From positions 124,001-188,000 of the forward strand of contig OY723242.1 of the NCBI GenBank assembly GCA_963210315.1: a stretch of DNA of 64,000 nucleotides, given 5' to 3'. This stretch comes from Rhynchopus euleeides. Lineage: Eukaryota > Euglenozoa > Diplonemea > Diplonemida > Diplonemidae. The position numbers were made by a program, and so were the translations under genes. Below, in pieces: positions 60,677-64,000 of this stretch; positions within the stretch are counted from its first letter, which is position 1; every line of letters starts with the position of its first letter. Under the pieces are notes generated by a model. That model searched no databases, was not told the origin of the DNA, and was given only the letters and a program-made list of their open reading frames with translations.

Positions 60677-61592
60677 TCACCCAAATGGAAGACAGCGTCT
60701 CAGCAAGGAGGTAGTGGATTCTCGGACTGTCAAGCTCTTCTTTTCTCTTGTTCTAATCCAGCTCCGTCTCTCTTCTTCCTCCAGCTCAGGGAAGGCGGCA
60801 GCAACGACGTCGCTGTCGCGGCGCAGCGGGGCAGAAGCGTGGATGAAGGCGTCTGGGTCGGCACGCACAGCCGTCAGCACCACCTCCTTGTCGCAGCACA
60901 GCGCTGTGGGGGCGTACTGAAGGGCCCATCCCTGCTGGCGCACAGCCGCCAGCACCACCTCACGCTTGTTCCGCAGTGTGTGGTCGGCGAAGCGCAGCGC
61001 ACTGCCGCAACTCGTCACGGCTGCGAGGACCACCTCCTCGTCACCACAGAACACAGGATCGGCGAACTGCAGAGCACCGCCGTGTGCACGAGCCGCTTGA
61101 AGCACAACCGACCTGTCGCTTCGCAGTGAAGGGTCAGCGTACTGCAGCGCCCTCCCGTCCTGCAACACGGCCGCCAGTTGAAGCTCCTTGTCACGGCACA
61201 GTGAAGCACTGGCGTAGTGAAGAGCGTACCCGCACTTGCGTACGGCTGCAAGCATGAAGCCTCTGTTGATGAGGAATGAAGGGTCGGCGAATCGAAGAGC
61301 ATCCCCGCTAGTGTGTGTGGCTGCGAGCACCACCTCCTCGTCCTTCCGGAATATCTCGTCAGCATATTTGAGTGCCTGACACGGCGAGGACTTCACAGCA
61401 GCAAGGACGACCTCACGATCCTTGCGCAGGTTGGATGAAGCAAACTGCAAAGCAGCACCATTCTTTCGCACGGCTGTGAGGACCACATTTCTGTTGCTGC
61501 GGATCGACTTATCACAGTCCCACACACAGAACCCCAAGGCACGCGGGTCCTGTGCCACCGCAGCAAGCTGCACCTCCCTGTCGCTGGACACA
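60677..61592 (-). pseudogene. DUF4116 gene F, 3' part
   Basis: From DREVQLAAVAQDP to the E-type C-terminus (ELEEEERRS, then LLRRCLPFG). Its upper edge 61573-61592 is one copy of the 20-bp duplication around the retroposon. One unit carries a small insertion (GFCVWDCDKSIRS). Confidence 0.85.
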
Positions 61593-62118
61593 TTAGTTGG
61601 GTTTGAACCGAACGAGGTCCGACCCCGGCCCGTCGGCCACAGGTCCGAGCTAGCCTGTCGAGCAGGCTATCCAGCGTCCGTCCGGCATGCGTGTGTGGGG
61701 GTGGGGAAGGGAAAAGACACACGGGACACACACCGGTGTTAGATTTAAAAATGGAAGCTAGAAGGGCACACACCACAGGACGGCAGGGGGCTGATGGCAG
61801 CCCCCTACCCGCCCCCTCAGACGGAGTGAAGAAGTGTAGCTAAGCTACTAGCAAACGAATGCCCGAAGGCCTCTCAAGCAGTGTGACTGGCAATTGCCTC
61901 GTAACCTGCGAGCCGACGAGCGCCAGCTGTTGCGTGCACCACGGGTAAAAGGGAAATCACAAACACCACAACATCAATAACGCTCAAAGCTGCGAAAAAG
62001 GGCCCCCCGCTGTATTGAAATAGGGCACGCAGCGGAAAAATGAACGGATCTTCGCCGGTCTCTACCCTCACCGTTACCGGGGTTCGCCACGTGGAGGCGC
62101 CCGTTCAAAAGGTTCACC
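61593..62118 (-). mobile_element. 526-bp retroposon in DUF4116 gene F
   Basis: Flanked by an exact 20-bp duplication (CCTCCCTGTCGCTGGACACA at 61573-61592 and 62119-62138). Minus strand: ribozyme-like head, the block TTTTTCCGCTGCGTGCCCT to TTATTGATGTTGTGGTGT shared with 44970-45490, then unrelated sequence ending AACCCAACTAAT without poly(A). Same family as the gag insertion in its 5' half, with a different 3' end. Confidence 0.85.
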
Positions 62119-62120
62119 CC
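62041..62120 (-). ncRNA. HDV-like ribozyme (head of the DUF4116 F retroposon)
   Basis: From 62120 on the minus strand: P1 GGGGU with ACCCC (5 bp, then a mismatch), P2 UGAACGG with CCGUUCA (7 bp), P3 CGCC with GGCG around the loop UCCACGU, GG just after P1 for P1.1, P4 CGGU with ACCG, and a joint GCGAA identical to the HDV catalytic C and following bases. The P3-loop core GCCUCCACGUGGCG differs by one base from the copy in gag. Two of the P1 bases overlap the target duplication. Confidence 0.68.
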
Positions 62121-63391
62121 TCCCTGTCGCTGGACACAGAGGGGTCGGCGTACTCCAAGGCACATCCCTGCAGCTTGACACACTGCAGCACGAAGTCTCT
62201 GTTGGTGCGAAGCGAGGTGTCTGCTTCTCCGAGCACATCTGGGTCACGCCGCACACCTGCCAGCAACACCTTTTTGTTCTTCTTGTAAACCCGGCGTGAG
62301 GCTGCACTCAGTGCAAGGAATTGACCCCACCCTCTGCTGTACATCGCAGCGAGCACCACCTCCCTGTCGCCCTGCAGGGAAGGGTCGGCGCATTGGAGTA
62401 CACGGGGGTAGGTCTCGACTGCTGCAAGGATGAGGTCTCGGTCTCGGTTAAGCGGCTTCCAGCTGAGGAGAGACCCCAACGCCTCACCGTGCCAGAGGAT
62501 AGCCTCGCGCTGGAAATCCGTGTTGTGGCGCAGTGTGGAAGATGCACCTCCGAAGTTGCTTCCCCACCGACGCACGGCAGTCAGCATCACCTCCCTGTCG
62601 CCACGCAGTGCCTCAGAAGCAGTAGAATCACAAGGCATGCCCATCGGTAGGGCACGGAGGACAAGCTCCTTGTCGTTGCGCAGTGCAGCACTTGCGTGAT
62701 TGAGACCACGACCTGCCGCCATGACCACCTGCCTGTCGTTGCGGAGGGACTCACAGGCGTACCGGAGTGCGTCAGGGTCGCATTGGACTGCCGCCATGAC
62801 GACCTCCTTGTCGGCCTGCAGTGCTGCATGGGCTCGCAATAGTGCACGACCCTGCCGCTGCACGAGGGTGAGGACGAAGGGTTTGTTGCTGAACAGTCCC
62901 CGGTTAAAACCAGGATACATTGAAGCAGACATAGACATGAGGAGAGCTGTCATCACCACATCCTCGTCCTTGCGGAATGAGTCATCGAGGTGCTGCAACG
63001 CGTTGCCGTCACACTGCACCATCGCAAGCGCCACATCACGCAGACCCCGTGCCCAGGCAGGTATGGTGTGGATGGCAACGTCAGATCCATCCGGGAAGTC
63101 CCGCTTCCGCTTCTGCAACACCTTCACGAAGCGAGCACCTGTGAGGGCGACGTCGATGGAGCACCCGTGGGAGACAGGTGCGGCACCGGACAGAGGGGTG
63201 CTGTCGTCGAGCACCACCCCATCCACCGAGAGCTCCACGTCCTCGGGAAGCGCGTCGGGAGGGGACCCGAGCACCACGTCGAGTGCGTTTGCCTTGAGAT
63301 GAACCGGGGTGTCGCCCTCCCCGATGTGCACCGCATGCTGCTCCCCACACAGCCTGTCCTTCAGGAACACCTCCATTCCTTCACCTGACAT
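62119..63391 (-). pseudogene. DUF4116 gene F, 5' part
   Basis: Start ATG 63391 (MSGEGMEVFLKDRLCG), ubiquitin-like segment and about 12 repeat units, closest to gene E (SASMYPGFNRGLFSNKPF). It lacks the unit that in E carries RSRQEPVLQHASDEM. Open until the retroposon at 62118. A truncated protein of about 425 residues could be made. Confidence 0.85.
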
Positions 63392-64000
63392 GTTTGCTCT
63401 TCCCTGTGTGTCTGGTGGTGGTGCGGTGTGTGACGAGCTCACGGGGCGGTGCAACAACTGCAATCCTAGTGAGTCTTGCCCCCCCACCCCTGCGCCTCTG
63501 GCTGAGTTGTGTCTCCAATAGAAACGAGGAGCCGCACCGAACCCCGCCGCACCAAAGACTCCCCTGACATCCACACTCCAACCGCAATACTGAACCAGGG
63601 TTCTTGAGGAGAAATTTATACATGGGGCTCAGACTGTGTCACAACTGTGGCAGTTGTTTGCCCCCCTCCCTTTTTTTTGAGAGTTGTGCAACAACGCAGA
63701 AAGCTTTGTCAGTGCGGATCCTTGCAGAACATCACCACGCTTCATGACAGGCGCGTGGGGTGTTCTCGCGATCGACGAATACCTTTCGGCTCTTCTCTTT
63801 GTGCAGTGCAACAGGGGCTCCTTGTCAAGCCCTCCCGCCAAAAAGATGTCAGAATATCGCGTCGCGTCGCTCTCCTCTCGCGCGAGTGTGCCAACACAAC
63901 GCAACAGGAAAGCTTCCCGCCACAGTGTATGGCAAATGTTTGACGGTGGGGCGGGGGGGGGGGGGGGGGGGACCCTCGACAATGCACCCTGATCTTCACC
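63392..64000. other. DUF4116 F leader and flank
   Basis: The leader (63392-63465) is conserved, with GTGAGC in place of GTGAGT. Beyond it are GTGGGGTGTTCTCGCGATCG at about 63756 (also 49759) and a G-run at 63953-63971. No gene. Confidence 0.5.

Noticed and set aside
61593-62118. Insert as a spliceosomal intron or introner
   Set aside because: No GT...AG placement restores the frame with the 20-bp duplication; a retroposon insertion explains the flanks better.

Overview
The window is nuclear DNA of a unicellular eukaryote. It encodes a katanin p80 microtubule-severing subunit, a fungal-type saccharopine dehydrogenase and a type I membrane protein with signal peptide, poly-Asn tract and Cys-rich ectodomain. 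All three are uninterrupted reading frames, and TAA, TAG and TGA all end genes, so the code looks standard. The DNA is GC-rich, full of long G/C homopolymers, and dominated by repeats and mobile elements. The lineage cannot be fixed from sequence alone; a flagellated protist is the best guess.

Layout. 1-1.47 kb: foldback-like element with arms made of short subrepeats. 5.1-10.75 kb (minus): tyrosine-recombinase (YR) retrotransposon 1, followed by an internally deleted derivative at 11.36-11.86 kb. 11.95-13.70 kb (minus): membrane protein. 15.3-18.35 kb (minus): DUF4116 gene A. 18.9-20.7 kb (minus): katanin p80. 20.7-28.6 kb: mostly repeats and one doubtful gene. 28.7-31.3 kb: DUF4116 pseudogene B. 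32.0-33.5 kb: DNA element with about 245-bp terminal inverted repeats. 34.8-37.0 kb: DUF4116 gene C, disrupted. 41.6-43.0 kb (minus): LYS1. 43.85-49.68 kb (plus): YR retrotransposon 2. 50.3-52.4 and 55.6-57.9 kb: intact DUF4116 genes D and E. 58.95-60.08 kb: another inverted-repeat element. 60.7-63.4 kb: DUF4116 gene F, disrupted. All DUF4116 copies are on the minus strand; they are a local family with an N-terminal ubiquitin-like segment followed by about two dozen roughly 25-residue repeats.

Main results. (1) Both YR retrotransposons have the order gag, YR, RT-RNase H, flanked by split direct repeats (A1-internal-B1-A2-B2). The YR frame lies inside the RT frame. In both copies gag and YR share a frame across a TGA-C stop, and the RT frame is -1 to gag with a canonical G_GGA_AAG heptamer just before the gag stop. 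This predicts a two-way recoding switch. (2) A roughly 520-bp retroposon family begins with an RNA that can fold as an HDV-like self-cleaving ribozyme; one copy interrupts gag of element 2 and another interrupts DUF4116 gene F. (3) Three DUF4116 copies carry different insertions with the same 3' junction, as if this gene family were a target site for non-LTR retrotransposition. (4) Empty sites inside the window prove mobility of a MITE and of the 1.54-kb inverted-repeat element.
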